A stretch of DNA of 64,000 bases from DASUAS01 sp963841415 (GTDB lineage: Bacteria; Actinomycetota; Acidimicrobiia; IMCC26256; DASPTH01), in the NCBI GenBank assembly GCA_963841415.1, contig CAWJCN010000001.1:1766550-1830549 (forward strand). Reading direction: 5' to 3'. Both the position numbers and the translations under genes were made by a program. This document shows positions 9,248 through 17,498 of this stretch, one piece after another; position 1 is the first letter of the stretch, and each line of letters begins with the position of its first letter. The notes beneath the pieces are model-generated. The model was not told where the DNA came from. It ran no database searches and was given only the letters and a program-made list of their open reading frames with translations.

Positions 9248-9403
9248 GTGAAGATCGAGTATCACTGCCCGACGCATGGGAAGGTCGAGCCCGACGACGT
9301 GGGAGCGCCGGTGCCCACCTGCCCGATGATGATCCGCCGCGAGGTGGACGGGAAGATCGTGCCGGAGACGTGCGGCCAACCACTGACCGCGTACATGGGG
9401 TGA
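9248..9403 (+). CDS. 51-residue zinc-ribbon-like protein
   Basis: A 51-residue protein from a GTG at 9248, with likely metal ligands C and H in EYHCPTHGKV, C in PTCPMMI and C in ETCGQPL. It looks like a short zinc ribbon. It sits 4 bp upstream of the SDR gene at 9408, so the two are probably transcribed together. I do not recognise a named family. The cysteine spacing argues that it is a real gene despite its size. Confidence 0.55.
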   Translation: MKIEYHCPTHGKVEPDDVGAPVPTCPMMIRREVDGKIVPETCGQPLTAYMG

Positions 9404-9407
9404 ACCG

Positions 9408-10328
9408 ATGAGGGAGTTCGGGGGGAAGGTGGCCGTCGTCACCGGCGCCGGCCAGGGAATCGGCCGCGCGCTGGTGGAGAGGTTCACCGATGAGGGCATG
9501 AAAGCGGTCGTCGCCGACGTGGTGCCCGAGTTGGTGGAACGCACAACCGGAAAGTTGCGCGATGAAGGTCGCGACGTGATCGGCGTGGTCACCGACGTCA
9601 CGTCGCTCGAGTCGGTCGCAGCGCTGCGCGACGCGACGCTCGACGCGTTCGGCGCGGTGCACGTGGTGTGCAACAACGCCGGCATCGGTTCCGGCTCCGA
9701 GGGACAGATCTGGGAGCACCACGTCAACGACTGGCGTTGGTCGCTCGACGTCAACGTGATGGGAGTTGTGAACGGGATCAACGCCTTCGTGCCCACGCTG
9801 CTCGCGAGCGGCGAGGAAGGTCACGTCGTCAACACCACGTCGGGCAACGGCGGGTTCACGCCCCTGATCAACAGCGCGGTGTACGCGACCACCAAGGCCG
9901 CGGTCACCACCATCACCGAGTGCCTCTGGGGTCAGCTGCGCGAGGTGGGCGCGCGCGTTGGTGCATCGCTGCTCTACCCGTCGACGCGCACGCCCGGGAT
10001 GCTCAACACCGGTATCTGGCGCCCGGGCGCGAACCGTCCCGCGCGGTACGACCGCCCCGGCGCCCCACCTCAGGAGGGCCGCGACGCGCTCGGCGAGTAC
10101 CAGCGGCGTATGGACGAGGCCGGACTGCCGGTGGTGTTCGCACCGCTGTCGGAGGTGGCCGACATGTGCTTCGAGGGCATCCGCGACGGTGTGTTCTGGA
10201 TCACAGCACCGAGCGAACCGCAGCAGGAGAAGATCCGCGCCCGCGCCGACTCCCAGATCGCCATGACCGCGCCGGACTACCTGCTCGAGGCGCACATGAT
10301 GGCGGCGAAGCCGGCCGACCGGGGGTGA
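9408..10328 (+). CDS. Short-chain dehydrogenase/reductase
   Basis: A 306-residue SDR, longer than the classical ~250. It has TGAGQGIG near residue 13, NNAGIG near 88, the catalytic YATTK near 163, and an extended C-terminal region (residues ~190-306) unlike that of simple ketoreductases. The first codons follow directly on the small zinc-ribbon gene. The stop overlaps the GTG start of the class V aminotransferase (GTGA), so the three genes form one operon. Substrate unknown. Confidence 0.88.
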   Translation: MREFGGKVAVVTGAGQGIGRALVERFTDEGMKAVVADVVPELVERTTGKLRDEGRDVIGVVTDVTSLESVAALRDATLDAFGAVHVVCNNAGIGSGSEGQIWEHHVNDWRWSLDVNVMGVVNGINAFVPTLLASGEEGHVVNTTSGNGGFTPLINSAVYATTKAAVTTITECLWGQLREVGARVGASLLYPSTRTPGMLNTGIWRPGANRPARYDRPGAPPQEGRDALGEYQRRMDEAGLPVVFAPLSEVADMCFEGIRDGVFWITAPSEPQQEKIRARADSQIAMTAPDYLLEAHMMAAKPADRG

Positions 10329-11506
10329 CCGGAGCCCAGGTGCTCGGTCCGCAGCGGGACGCCTTCGCGGTCCCTCGGGGCATCGCCTACTTCAACACCG
10401 CAACGCTCTCGCCGCAGCTGCACGGAGTCCGGGCCGCCGGTGACGCCGCGCTCGAACGCCGCGGCCGGCCCTGGACGCTCACCGCCGACGACTGGTTCGA
10501 CGACGTCGAACGCCTCCGGTCGCTCTTCGCCGGGCTCGTAGGTGGTGACGCCGAAGGCGTGGCCCTGGTGCCGGCGACGAGCTACGGCTTCGCGGTCGCG
10601 GCGCGCAACCTCGAGCTCCACCCGGGAGATCGTGTGCTCGTGCTGGCGGAGGAGTACCCGTCCGGGATCTACACCTGGCGCGGGGTCGCGCACGCGACCG
10701 GCGCGGAGATCCTCACCGTCGGGCGCGAGGCCGGCGAGACGTGGACCCACGCGGTGGTCGATGCGCTCGACGAGCGGGTTCGCGTCGTCAGCGTGCCGCA
10801 CGTGCACTGGACCGACGGCGCGCTCGTCGACCTCGGCGTGGTCGGCGAACACGTGCGTGCGCTCGGTGCACGGCTCGTCGTGGACGGCAGCCAGTCCATC
10901 GGTGCCCTGCCGTTCGATGTGGCCGCGCTCCGACCCGACTTCGTGACCACGGTCGGGTACAAGTGGCTCCTCGGTCCGCTCGGGCTCTCGTATCTCTACG
11001 TGAGCGAGGAGCACCGCGACGGCACCCCGCTGGAACAGAACTGGATCGCGCGTGCGGGATCCGAGGACTTCGCCCGGCTCGTCGACTACCGCGACGAGTA
11101 CCAGCCGGGCGCGCGGCGCTTCGACATGGGCCAACGCAGCGCGTTCGAGCTGGTACCGATGGCGGTGGCCGCGCTCGAGCAGTTGACGGAGTGGCGCGTC
11201 GATCGTGTCGCCGCGTCCCTGTCGATGGTGACGGACGCGGTCTCGGGTCACGCGCGTGCCCTCGGGCTCAGGCCGTACCCACCCGACGAGCGCGGACCCC
11301 ACCTGCTCGGCGTGCGCGTGCCCGACGCGATCCGCGCCGACGTGGTGGCGCAGCTGGCAGCGGCCGACTGCTTCGCGGCGTTGCGCGGCGAGACGCTGCG
11401 CCTTGCGCCGCATCTCCACGTCACCGACGACGACGTGCGCCAGCTGGCTGACGCGCTCGCCTCGGTGATGGCGGGCGCCGAGAGCTCACGCAGCGCCGAG
11501 AGCTAA
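10325..11506 (+). CDS. Class V aminotransferase (PLP-dependent, fold type I)
   Basis: A 393-residue PLP enzyme of the class V/cysteine-desulfurase-like group. The PLP-contact aspartate is in VVDGSQSIGALPFDV (near residue 190) and the Schiff-base lysine in VGYKWLLGP (near 215). The N-terminus IAYFNTATLSP is typical of members that are not IscS. There is no active-site cysteine loop of the IscS type, so a kynureninase-like, lyase-like or aminotransferase role is more likely than sulfur transfer. It is translationally coupled to the SDR upstream and converges with the VOC gene with a 4-bp overlap. Confidence 0.85.
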   Translation: MTGAQVLGPQRDAFAVPRGIAYFNTATLSPQLHGVRAAGDAALERRGRPWTLTADDWFDDVERLRSLFAGLVGGDAEGVALVPATSYGFAVAARNLELHPGDRVLVLAEEYPSGIYTWRGVAHATGAEILTVGREAGETWTHAVVDALDERVRVVSVPHVHWTDGALVDLGVVGEHVRALGARLVVDGSQSIGALPFDVAALRPDFVTTVGYKWLLGPLGLSYLYVSEEHRDGTPLEQNWIARAGSEDFARLVDYRDEYQPGARRFDMGQRSAFELVPMAVAALEQLTEWRVDRVAASLSMVTDAVSGHARALGLRPYPPDERGPHLLGVRVPDAIRADVVAQLAAADCFAALRGETLRLAPHLHVTDDDVRQLADALASVMAGAESSRSAES

Positions 11507-11916
11507 CGCAGCGCGGGGCGAATGCCCTGGTGGTTCTGCAGGAGCTCGATGAGGTACCCGTCGGGGTCCTTCACGAACGCCACCGTGACCGGCCAGCGAT
11601 CGAGTTGCTGGGGTTCCGACACCGACTCGCAACCCCACGCGATGCACTTGTCGTACAGCGCCTGGCAGTCCTCGGTGTCGACGTAGAGCTTCCACATCGC
11701 GGTGCCCATGTCGATGAGACCGTCCTGCTCGAGCTGCTGCGCGAGCTGGATGCGCGAGCCACCCTCCTCGGCCTGCAGCACGACCTCCTTCGCGGTCGGG
11801 ATCTCGGTGCGGCTCTGCACCGGGATGCCGATGACCTCACTCCAGAACTCGACCGAGCGGTCGAGGTCGGCCACGTTGATGCAGTACTGACCCAGGCTGT
11901 TCGGACGTCCGGCCAT
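11503..11916 (-). CDS. VOC (glyoxalase/dioxygenase superfamily) protein
   Basis: A 137-residue single-domain VOC protein: the first beta-alpha-beta module begins YCINVADLDRSVEFWSEVIG and the second runs from MWKLYVDTED to VAFVKDPDGYLIELLQ. Candidate metal ligands are the E of YLIELL and other polar positions, but the usual early histidine is not evident, so metal binding is uncertain. Its ATG overlaps by one base with the TGA of the alpha/beta hydrolase (TGATG), implying coupling. Function beyond the fold is not recognisable. Confidence 0.8.
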   Translation of the reverse strand: MAGRPNSLGQYCINVADLDRSVEFWSEVIGIPVQSRTEIPTAKEVVLQAEEGGSRIQLAQQLEQDGLIDMGTAMWKLYVDTEDCQALYDKCIAWGCESVSEPQQLDRWPVTVAFVKDPDGYLIELLQNHQGIRPALR

Positions 11917-12779
11917 CAGTCCAACTTCTCCTTCGCCCATTCGAGGAGCGGCGGCGCGAGCATCGGCCACCGCGCGAACAACGGAGCCTTCCCCGCGTTG
12001 CGGTCGGCCGAGCTCTCGAGCCACGCGCGGTCTCCCCACGGTGGCTCGACCAACTGCGCGTTCGGCAGCCCGGAGGCCACGGACTCCGATGTGGCGCGCG
12101 TGTGCCACGCGTCGCTCTCGCCGCTGCGGAACACGAGCGTCGGCATGGTGATGCGCGCGGCGTCGGCGTCTTCGAGGCCGGGCACGAGCTGGTCGCCGCG
12201 CGGGTAGTACACGAGCATCCAGCGCTCCATCGTCCGCACGAACTCTTCGCGGTCCTGGTCGAGGATGCGCTGCCGGTTCGACGGGTTGCGCCGGATCACC
12301 TCTTCCCATTCGGGCAACGCGGCGACGGCTTCCATGCTCTCGGTCCAGGCCTGCGAGAGGTTCTGGCCGCAGTAGTGCACGGCCAGGGTCATGAGCCCGA
12401 ACGGTCCCCCACTGATCCACCAGATCGCGAGGCCGGCCGCGAGCTCCGGGTGACGTGCCGCGGTGAGCATCGACACCCGCGCGCCGCCAGACCCACCGGT
12501 GATCACCGTGGGGCCGAGCTCGAGGTGCTCGATGAGCGCGGCGAGCGTGTCGGCCTGCATGGTCGACTCGGACTCGCCGGTGAAGCACACCTGCGACGCG
12601 CCGCAGTTGGGCCGGTCCCAGATCAGCACCTGGTTGCCGGCGGCCGCGAGTGCCTCCGCCAGTTCGCGGATCCCGCCGTCATCCTTGCTGAAGCGCCCAC
12701 CGGGCGTGATCACCCACGGTCGGCCTTCGCCGATCAGTTCGTAGTCGATGTCGAGATCGTTGACGTGCGCGTACGGCAT
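11916..12779 (-). CDS. Alpha/beta hydrolase-fold protein lacking an obvious catalytic His
   Basis: A 287-residue alpha/beta hydrolase. The nucleophile elbow is GGSGGA near residue 95 and the acid probably lies in RSGESDAWH near 220. At the place where a GH-type histidine loop is expected near the C-terminus the sequence reads EPPWGDRAWLESS, with no histidine. Either a nearby residue such as the H of DAWH substitutes, or the protein is not a conventional hydrolase. It is coupled to the VOC gene, which may act on the same substrate. About 100 bp upstream (12780-12882) show no gene. Confidence 0.8.
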   Translation of the reverse strand: MPYAHVNDLDIDYELIGEGRPWVITPGGRFSKDDGGIRELAEALAAAGNQVLIWDRPNCGASQVCFTGESESTMQADTLAALIEHLELGPTVITGGSGGARVSMLTAARHPELAAGLAIWWISGGPFGLMTLAVHYCGQNLSQAWTESMEAVAALPEWEEVIRRNPSNRQRILDQDREEFVRTMERWMLVYYPRGDQLVPGLEDADAARITMPTLVFRSGESDAWHTRATSESVASGLPNAQLVEPPWGDRAWLESSADRNAGKAPLFARWPMLAPPLLEWAKEKLD

Positions 12780-12882
12780 GGGCGGGACCCTAACGCCGTC
12801 GTCGTCGCCTCTGCCGGTGACCGGCTTCGCCGCCGGCGACGAGGCCTGCCTGCTCGCTCATCTCGAGGGTGAGATGGACGCG

Positions 12883-13860
12883 CTACTCGTCCGGGTGACG
12901 TAGCCCGATGGCGACACGGGCGCGGTCGAGTGTGCGCGCGATGGCACACGATTCCGCCAGCGGGATGAGAGGAGTCTCGGTCTGGCCCGAACGCACGCAC
13001 CGGTTGACCTCGTCGACCACGTGCGTCCACGGCGAAGGGAGAGGCGGCGTGTCGATCCGCTCGCGTCCAGCCGGCGTCTCCACGTCGAGGTGCAGGGGGC
13101 ACAGCATGAACGCAGGGAGATCGATGATCCCGTCGGTACCGACGATCTGCGCGGTGCACGGGAGCTTCGTGCGGATCGCCGACCGGCCGACCGCGAGCCC
13201 ACCGTCGAACTTCATCACCACCACGGTGTCGTCGTCGACGCCGGTCGCATCCATGTGCGCCACCGCAGTCACCTCGCGGGGCTCGCCGAAGACGAGGTGG
13301 GCGAGCTGCACCGGGTAGATGCCCATGTCGAGCAACGAGCCGCCGGCCTGGAGCGGGTCACGGAGGCGATGCTCGGGATCCAGGTCGAGCCGCATCCCGA
13401 ACGATGCCTCGACCTGCAGGGGTGTCCCGATCTTCCCCTCGTCGAGCAGGTCGACGAGCGTGCGGTACGACGGGAGGAACCGCGACCAGATCGCCTCCAC
13501 GAAGAATCTGCCGGTGCGACGCGCTGCGGCGACCATCTCGGCGGCCTGGATCTCGTTGAGCGCGAGTGGCTTCTCGCACGCGACGTGCTTGCCCGCATCG
13601 AGGTAGAGGAGGCAGTTGTCGCGGTGCCGGTGGTGCGGTGTTGCCACGTAGACAACGTCGACGTCGGGATCATCGGCCAGCGACTCGTAGCTCGCGTGCG
13701 CGGTCTCGATCTGGTGCTCCGCCGCGAAGGCGTCGGCGGTGTCCTGCCGACGAGACGCGACCGCCACCAGCTCGCCGTCGGCCGAACCCCGCACCGCGTG
13801 CACGTACGCGGTCGCGATGTTGCCCGTCCCCACGATCCCCCAGCGAATCCGCTCCGACAT
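12883..13860 (-). CDS. Gfo/Idh/MocA-family oxidoreductase
   Basis: A 325-residue NAD(P)-dependent oxidoreductase of sugar metabolism. The Rossmann motif GIVGTGNIA lies at residues 8-16, the conserved EKP motif in CEKPLALN near 97, and the C-terminal sheet domain contains LLDMGIYPVQ. These enzymes usually oxidise or reduce hydroxyls on sugars or sugar derivatives. It lies 29 bp after galT and in the same direction as GH2 and galT, which suggests a role in a galactose-related pathway. The exact substrate is not known. Confidence 0.88.
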   Translation of the reverse strand: MSERIRWGIVGTGNIATAYVHAVRGSADGELVAVASRRQDTADAFAAEHQIETAHASYESLADDPDVDVVYVATPHHRHRDNCLLYLDAGKHVACEKPLALNEIQAAEMVAAARRTGRFFVEAIWSRFLPSYRTLVDLLDEGKIGTPLQVEASFGMRLDLDPEHRLRDPLQAGGSLLDMGIYPVQLAHLVFGEPREVTAVAHMDATGVDDDTVVVMKFDGGLAVGRSAIRTKLPCTAQIVGTDGIIDLPAFMLCPLHLDVETPAGRERIDTPPLPSPWTHVVDEVNRCVRSGQTETPLIPLAESCAIARTLDRARVAIGLRHPDE

Positions 13861-13889
13861 CAGCCCTCCGGTCGCAAGTCTTCGGGCGC

Positions 13890-14975
13890 TCAGGGCCCGG
13901 CGTCGCGCAGCGCTGCGGCGATGTCTTCCGGTCGTACGTCGTTCACGAAGACGCCCATCGCCGATTCTGATCCGGCCAGGTACTTGAGCTTGTCATCGCC
14001 GCGGCGAACCGAGAACACCTCCAGCCGGAGGGTGGCCAGGTCGCGTCCGACGCGGGTCGGCGCCTGGTGCCACGACGCGATGTAGGGCGCAGAGGGGCCG
14101 GCGACCTTCTCGATGCGCCGCAACAGGTCGGGGTACACGACACAGAGGTCGTCGCGCTCGGCGTCGGAGAGGTCGGGCAGGTCGATCGCACGGCGGTGCG
14201 GGAGCACGTGGATCTCCAGGGGCCACCGGGCCGCAAACGGCACGAAGGCCGTCCAGTGGGTCGTCGACCGCACGATCCGCGACCCGTCGGCCAGCTCCGC
14301 GGCGAGCACGTCGGCGGTGAGGTCGCGACCGGTGGCCGCGCGGTGCGCCGCCACCGCGCGGAGCTCTTGCACGGTGCGCGGCGTCACGAACGGGTAGCCG
14401 TAGATCTGCCCGTGCGGATGCGTGAGCGTGACGCCGATCTCGGTGCCGCAGTTCTCGAAGACGAAGACCTGCTCGACCCCGTCCATCGCGCCGAGGACGA
14501 GCGTGCGATCCACCCACGCTTCGACGACGGTGCGTATTCGCCTCGGCGTCAACCTCGCGAACGACGCTTCGTGCTCCGCCGTGAAGCACACGACTTCGCA
14601 ACGACCTCGCCCCACGCTGGTCGCGCCCACGCCCGGCGTGATCGCCTCACCGACGGGTGGACCCGCGAAAGCCGGGAAGCGGTTCTCGAACACCACCACG
14701 TCGTACCCGGGAGCGGGGATCTCCGTCGCCCGGAGGACGGTGGAGGGGCAGAGGGGGCACGAGTCGGCGGCAGGGAGGTGCGTGCGCGTCTGGCGATGGG
14801 AGGCGACGGCTACCCACTCGTCGCGCATCGGGTCATATCGCAGCTCCGAGCGCGTGCGGGCGGGCGGGAGGAGGCGTGTGTCCACGTCCTCACGCTCGCG
14901 GGGTTCCTCGTCGAAGTAGATGAGCTCGCGCCCGTCGGCGAGACGGGTCGACGTCCGCTGGAACATCTCGATCAC
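13890..14975 (-). CDS. galT: Galactose-1-phosphate uridylyltransferase
   Basis: This enzyme transfers UMP from UDP-glucose to galactose-1-phosphate (Leloir pathway). The product is 361 residues. Zinc ligands are in CPLCPS near residue 70, and the active-site HPH motif in THPHGQIYGYPF near 190, where the second histidine forms the uridylyl intermediate. A second histidine-rich block is in EIHVLPHRR near 265. The GTG at 14975 overlaps the TGA of the beta-galactosidase gene (GTGA); an ATG three codons later is an alternative. The coupling to a beta-galactosidase fits release and use of galactose. No galK or galE is in the window. Confidence 0.92.
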   Translation of the reverse strand: MIEMFQRTSTRLADGRELIYFDEEPREREDVDTRLLPPARTRSELRYDPMRDEWVAVASHRQTRTHLPAADSCPLCPSTVLRATEIPAPGYDVVVFENRFPAFAGPPVGEAITPGVGATSVGRGRCEVVCFTAEHEASFARLTPRRIRTVVEAWVDRTLVLGAMDGVEQVFVFENCGTEIGVTLTHPHGQIYGYPFVTPRTVQELRAVAAHRAATGRDLTADVLAAELADGSRIVRSTTHWTAFVPFAARWPLEIHVLPHRRAIDLPDLSDAERDDLCVVYPDLLRRIEKVAGPSAPYIASWHQAPTRVGRDLATLRLEVFSVRRGDDKLKYLAGSESAMGVFVNDVRPEDIAAALRDAGP

Positions 14976-17437
14976 GGGACGGCGCTCACGACGACCTCGC
15001 CTGACGCCAACCCGTCGGCGACGGCTGACACTCGGAACTCGCACGGCTCATGCGGACCGCGCACCACGGCAAGCGCCAGCCCGTTGAACGCGCTCCGAAC
15101 GGCGGACGCGGCTCGCGACGAGTCGGCCTGCGATCCGTTGCCGGTGCCGAGCACTGCAGCTCCGGATGACGCGGAGAACTCCAACTCGTGGTCGGCGGTG
15201 GGCACGACCCGTCCCTCGGCGTCGACGACCGCGGCGTGCACGAGCACCACGTCACGGCCGTCAGCCCGGCAGGTGTCGTCCGCGGTGGTGAGCGCCAGCG
15301 CGCTCGGCGGTCCCGTGGTCTCGCGGAAGGTCGTGGCCACCACCTCGGACTCCCGCAGCGCCCGTACGTCGAGCCGTCCCGGCTGGTACGTGACGGAGGT
15401 GCGCAGGACTCCCGTCCCGTCGACCGGCGTCACTCCGAGAGACTCGCCGTTGACGAGGAGCTCGACCGCGTCGGCGTTCGTGTAGACGTGCACGGCGATT
15501 TCATCGCCGATGCGTTCAGGCCAGTTCCAGTGCGGCAGCACGTGGACGACCGGCTCGGCTGACCACCGGCTGCGCCAGTAGTGGTACACGTCCTTCGGGA
15601 AACCGCAGAGGTCCATCATCCCGAACGCGCTGTTCACGGCGGGCCAGCCGTAGGGCACGGCTTCACCGCGGTAGTCGAAGCCGGACCACACGAACGCGCC
15701 ACCGAGGTACGGGTGCTCGTGCATGTGGCTCCAGGTCGACGTGAGGCGTCCGTGCTCGCCGAACATGCCGCCGACCGTCCCCGCATCGACATCGCCGGCG
15801 CGCGCGCGGGCCATGCGCTCCAGGAATCCGCCGGTGTCGAGGCTCGAGCAGAGCCCACGGTCGGGCTGGTCGTCGTACTCGCCTCGGCTGGAGATGAACG
15901 ACGCGTCCTCGGTCGCCATCACGAGGACGTCGGGCCGCTCCTCCCGGAGCCGAGCCGCGTCGCCACTGTCGTAGTTGAACCCGGCGACCTGCGGGATCGA
16001 CATGTACGCGGGATCGGCCTTGGCGAACTGTCCGGCGACCGTCGTCGGGCGGGTCGGATCGAGACGGTTGGCGACCGCGACGAGCCGCCGAAGGAGGCGG
16101 CGGGCCATCGCAGTGGGCGCGATGAGCTCCTCGTTCTCGAGGCACCACATGAAGACGCTCGGGTGGTTGCGATCCCGACGGATCAGCTCTTCGAGATCGG
16201 CGAGGCCCTCTGCGTTCGTCTCGAGGCGGCGGTTCTCGTCGAGCACGAGCAAGCCGAGCCGGTCGCAGGCGTCGAGGATCTCGGGTGCGGGTGCGTGGTG
16301 CGCGCTGCGATACGCGTTGCAGCCGACGTCGCGCAGCTTGGCGACCTTGTGCTCGTGGACGCGGTCAGGGAGCGCGATCCCGACCCCGGCGAAGTCTTGG
16401 TGGACACACGCACCCCGGATCGGTGTGCGCTCGCCGTTGAGCAGCAGGCCGTCGCGCGTGTACTCGATGGTGCGCACGCCGAACAGGGTGGTGAGCTCGT
16501 CGACGTCGACGTCGCCGACCCGCAGCGTCGTCCGCAGCTCGTGAAGCGCCGGCGACGCCGGGCTCCACCGGGCCGGGTCGACGAGGCGGATCTCGTTCGT
16601 GACGACTGAGCGACCGGGTCCGGCAAGACGCATCGGGGCCGAGGTCTCGACCACGGTGCCGTCGACAACGTGCGTGACCGTCGCGTCACCGACCTCACCG
16701 TCGCCGTCGTGGTCGATGTCGGTGGCGATGTGGAGCCGCGCGCCGGCGGAGTCGAGGTGCGCGGTGTGCACGAACACGCCGTGCCGCGCGATGTGCACCG
16801 GTCCGGTGACGACGAGTCGGACGTGTCGGTAGATGCCCGCCCCTTCGGCCCACCAGCCCTCGGTCGATGAGGTGTCCGTGCGTACGAGGACGACGTTGCG
16901 ACCCTCGTCGCCGTAGCGCAGGTACTCGCTGACGTCGAGCGCAAAGCCGACGTACCCCGAGTAGTGCGCACCGACGAAGCTGCCGTTGACGTAGACGCGC
17001 GCTTCGCGCATGGCGCCGTCGAACTCGATCGAGACGCGTTGGCCATCCCACGCCGCGGGGACGTCGAACACCTTCCGGTACCAGGCGACGCCAGTCGGGA
17101 GATAGCCGCCGGAAAGCGCCGGGTCGCCCATGACGGCGCGGGTCGTCACGGCGGGCGCGACCGCGTCCTCGCGGGTGGTCCAGTCGTCGGGAAGGTCGAC
17201 CCGCCTCCACCCCGGCCCGAGCTCGGCGGCGGTACCGAGCAGGTGCGCGATCGCCTCGGACCCGAGGACCGCGGCCATGCCCGGCGGGAGCGGAGGAGGG
17301 GACGCGCCCTCGGCGACGGTGAGGTCGGTGGCCTGGCCGATGGTGCCGACCTTGGCCGCGTTCCTCGGGATGGGCGGGTCGAGCTCGCCGACGTGCACCT
17401 GCCAGTCGGCGTCGAAGATTTCGATATGGCGCATCAC
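14972..17437 (-). CDS. Glycoside hydrolase family 2 (beta-galactosidase-like)
   Basis: An 821-residue GH2 enzyme: sugar-binding jelly roll (residues ~70-215), immunoglobulin-like domain (~220-325), TIM barrel (~325-610) and C-terminal Ig-like domains. The general acid/base is E436 in WCLENEE, and the likely nucleophile is E510 in VMATEDASF. The jelly roll has YRKVFDVP and GAMREARVYVNG. No secretion signal is seen, so it is probably cytoplasmic. The beta-galactosidase call leans on the coupled galT; beta-glucuronidase or beta-mannosidase are alternatives. The start is GTG 17437 or ATG 17434, directly behind a palindrome. Confidence 0.85.
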   Translation of the reverse strand: MMRHIEIFDADWQVHVGELDPPIPRNAAKVGTIGQATDLTVAEGASPPPLPPGMAAVLGSEAIAHLLGTAAELGPGWRRVDLPDDWTTREDAVAPAVTTRAVMGDPALSGGYLPTGVAWYRKVFDVPAAWDGQRVSIEFDGAMREARVYVNGSFVGAHYSGYVGFALDVSEYLRYGDEGRNVVLVRTDTSSTEGWWAEGAGIYRHVRLVVTGPVHIARHGVFVHTAHLDSAGARLHIATDIDHDGDGEVGDATVTHVVDGTVVETSAPMRLAGPGRSVVTNEIRLVDPARWSPASPALHELRTTLRVGDVDVDELTTLFGVRTIEYTRDGLLLNGERTPIRGACVHQDFAGVGIALPDRVHEHKVAKLRDVGCNAYRSAHHAPAPEILDACDRLGLLVLDENRRLETNAEGLADLEELIRRDRNHPSVFMWCLENEELIAPTAMARRLLRRLVAVANRLDPTRPTTVAGQFAKADPAYMSIPQVAGFNYDSGDAARLREERPDVLVMATEDASFISSRGEYDDQPDRGLCSSLDTGGFLERMARARAGDVDAGTVGGMFGEHGRLTSTWSHMHEHPYLGGAFVWSGFDYRGEAVPYGWPAVNSAFGMMDLCGFPKDVYHYWRSRWSAEPVVHVLPHWNWPERIGDEIAVHVYTNADAVELLVNGESLGVTPVDGTGVLRTSVTYQPGRLDVRALRESEVVATTFRETTGPPSALALTTADDTCRADGRDVVLVHAAVVDAEGRVVPTADHELEFSASSGAAVLGTGNGSQADSSRAASAVRSAFNGLALAVVRGPHEPCEFRVSAVADGLASGEVVVSAVP

Positions 17438-17438
17438 C

Positions 17439-17454
17439 CTTACGGTATCGTAAG
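17439..17454. promoter_or_regulatory. Operator-like palindrome upstream of GH2
   Basis: The inverted repeat CTTACG-GTAT-CGTAAG is perfect over 6+6 bp and begins 2 bp upstream of the GH2 start. On the minus strand it contains a -10-like TACGAT with a weak -35-like TTTCGA 17 bp upstream, so a bound repressor would block transcription. The DeoR regulator at 18845 is the nearest candidate. Confidence 0.55.
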
Positions 17455-17459
17455 ATCAT

Positions 17460-17477
17460 GCTTTCTTGTTCGAAAGC
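17460..17477. promoter_or_regulatory. Second operator-like inverted repeat, GH2/binding-protein gap
   Basis: The sequence GCTTTC-N6-GAAAGC is a perfect 6-bp inverted repeat in the 61-bp divergent gap between GH2 and the binding-protein gene. CTTTC/GAAAG half-sites are common in operators of DeoR-family repressors, and a DeoR gene lies just beyond the binding protein. Assignment is by this resemblance only. Confidence 0.45.
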
Positions 17478-17498
17478 ACTCGCAAGGGGGGGACGCAG

